NCBI GenBank assembly: GCA_034668785.1
Contig: JAXDOS010000180.1
Location: 1-6,098 of the forward strand
Direction of reading: 5' to 3'
Length of the DNA stretch: 6,098 nucleotides
From: CANKHA01 sp034668785
GTDB lineage: Bacteria > Pseudomonadota > Alphaproteobacteria > Rhizobiales > Xanthobacteraceae
The translations under genes were made by a program, and so were the position numbers. Shown in pieces: positions 4,799 to 6,098 of this stretch (the stretch's first letter is position 1; every line of letters starts with the position of its first letter). A model generated the notes under the pieces. That model made no database searches. It had not been told where the DNA came from and saw nothing but the letters and a program-made list of their open reading frames with translations.

Positions 4799-6098
4799 TA
4801 CGCAAAACTTCTCTCATTCTTCTCGGTGCCGCGGCGGGCGTGGCATTGACCCTGGCTGCAACCCAGCCGCGCATGATTTTACTCGGCTCGAGCGCCAGAG
4901 CCGCGGTTGCGGATACGTATAAGCAGCTCAACTTGTTCGGCGACGTGTTCGAGCGGGTGCGCGCCGATTACGTCGAGAAGCCGGACGATGCCAAGCTTGT
5001 CGAATCGGCGATCAACGGCATGCTCGCCGGACTCGATCCTCACTCCAGCTATATGGATGGAAAGAGCTACCGCGACATGCAGGTGCAGACCCGCGGCGAG
5101 TTCGGCGGGCTCGGCATCGAAGTGACGATGGAAGACGGTCTCATCAAGGTGGTGTCGCCGATCGACGATACCCCCGCTGCCAAGGCCGGCATCCTCGCCA
5201 ACGACATCATCACCCAGCTCGATGACGACCAGGTGCAGGGGCTCACGCTTACTCAAGCCGTCGACAAGATGCGCGGCGCGCCGAATACCAAGATCCGCCT
5301 GAAGATCATGCGCAAGGGCATGGATAAGCCGATCGAAGTCACGCTCGTGCGTGACATCGTCCGCGTCCAAGCGGTGCGCTCGCGGATCGAGGGTGAGGAT
5401 GTCGGTTACATCCGGCTCACTCAGTTCAACGAGCAGACCACGGAAGGCCTCAAAAGAGCGCTCACCGACATCGGGACCAAGGTCCCGAACGAGAAGCTCA
5501 AAGGCTACATCATCGACATGCGCAACAATCCGGGCGGCTTGCTGGAAGAGGCGATTTCGGTTTCTGACGCGTTCCTCGACAAGGGCGAGATCGTCTCGAC
5601 GCGCGGACGCAATGTCGAAGAAACGCAACGCCGCAATGCCAAGCCCGGCGATCTGGCCAAGAACAAGCCGATCATCGTGCTCATCAACGGCGGCTCCGCC
5701 TCGGCGTCGGAAATCGTCGCGGGCGCGTTGCAGGACCACAAGCGCGCGACCATCGTCGGTACGCGCTCATTCGGCAAGGGCTCGGTGCAGACCATCATCC
5801 CGCTCGGTTCCGGCAACGGAGCGCTGCGGCTGACCACTGCCCGCTACTTCACGCCGTCTGGACGTTCGATCCAAGCAAAAGGCATTTCACCTGATATCGA
5901 AGTGCTGCAGGACGTGCCGGAGGAGTTGAAGGCCCGCAATGACACCAAAGGCGAGGCTTCGCTGCGCGGCCACCTGAAGGCCGAAGGCGACGAGCAAACC
6001 GGGTCGCAATCCTATTTTCCGCAGGATGCCAAGGACGACAAGGCCCTGATCATGGCCACCGATCTGTTGCGTGGCCGCGTCGTCAACGCGGCTTTCCC
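4795..6098 (+). CDS. ctpA: Carboxy-terminal processing protease CtpA (S41 family), 3' end cut
   Basis: CtpA is an envelope serine protease of the Prc/Tsp family that trims or degrades periplasmic proteins from their C-termini. The window holds 434 residues; the frame is open at the right edge and probably lacks only a short tail. The N-terminus is a signal peptide or anchor (hydrophobic residues 7-22, after Arg3-Lys4). Next come the helical NLFGDVFERV...YV region (46-60), GLDPHSSYM (79-87), the PDZ domain (about 101-190, starting GEFGGLGIEV) and the protease core: DMRNNPGGLL (241-250), SASASE (301-306) and FGKGSVQ (326-332). By comparison with Prc the catalytic pair is Ser303-Lys328, with the family's 25-residue spacing, and Gln332 is also kept, so the enzyme should be active. 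ATG 4795 overlaps the preceding TGA by 4 bp, indicating translational coupling with the EnvC homologue. Confidence 0.95.
   Translation, partial: MIRKTSLILLGAAAGVALTLAATQPRMILLGSSARAAVADTYKQLNLFGDVFERVRADYVEKPDDAKLVESAINGMLAGLDPHSSYMDGKSYRDMQVQTRGEFGGLGIEVTMEDGLIKVVSPIDDTPAAKAGILANDIITQLDDDQVQGLTLTQAVDKMRGAPNTKIRLKIMRKGMDKPIEVTLVRDIVRVQAVRSRIEGEDVGYIRLTQFNEQTTEGLKRALTDIGTKVPNEKLKGYIIDMRNNPGGLLEEAISVSDAFLDKGEIVSTRGRNVEETQRRNAKPGDLAKNKPIIVLINGGSASASEIVAGALQDHKRATIVGTRSFGKGSVQTIIPLGSGNGALRLTTARYFTPSGRSIQAKGISPDIEVLQDVPEELKARNDTKGEASLRGHLKAEGDEQTGSQSYFPQDAKDDKALIMATDLLRGRVVNAAF

Noticed and set aside
4879..5739. 286-residue minus-strand frame opposite ctpA
   Set aside because: It is long and His/Asp/Leu-rich but entirely antisense to conserved CtpA motifs, including the PDZ domain and DMRNNPGG, with no start signal. 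It is a typical high-GC antisense frame.

Overview
The window is high-GC, tightly packed chromosomal DNA. Protein similarity (ProA ending in GQTRP, a CtpA close to those of Bradyrhizobium-type bacteria), the gene order and a CTTGTGGGG-type palindromic repeat together suggest an alphaproteobacterium of the order Hyphomicrobiales (Rhizobiales), probably near the Bradyrhizobium/Xanthobacteraceae group. I matched these families from memory, without a database search.

Layout from left to right. The left edge (1-168) holds the 5' part of a small uncharacterised gene on the minus strand, transcribed away from everything else. A 128-bp divergent intergenic region (169-296) follows. The rest is a single plus-strand series: proA (proline biosynthesis, 297-1586), nadD (NAD biosynthesis, ending at 2329), rsfS (ribosome silencing factor, 2377-2808), rlmH (23S rRNA methyltransferase, 2833-3315), an EnvC-type murein hydrolase activator (about 3434-4798), and a CtpA-type carboxy-terminal processing protease (from 4795, cut by the right edge). 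Spacings run from 4-bp overlaps to about 120 bp, so the genes are probably transcribed together, although internal promoters cannot be excluded.

Functionally the series joins cofactor and amino-acid metabolism (ProA, NadD), ribosome maturation and silencing (RsfS, RlmH), and periplasmic cell-wall remodelling and proteolysis (EnvC, CtpA). The last two genes overlap by 4 bp (ATGA) and are probably translationally coupled. The EnvC LytM domain has lost its zinc ligands, so it should act as an activator rather than an enzyme.

The most unusual part is the proA-nadD junction. About 113 bp there (1596-1708) consist of two related palindromic repeat units in opposite orientation. They lie between the proA stop and the conserved start of NadD, are open in the nadD frame, and leave the nadD start ambiguous (GTG 1583, ATG 1655 or GTG 1721). 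I see no CRISPR array, tRNA, rRNA, transposase, phage gene or obviously new multi-gene system. Apart from the repeat pair and the left-edge small gene this is a conserved housekeeping region.
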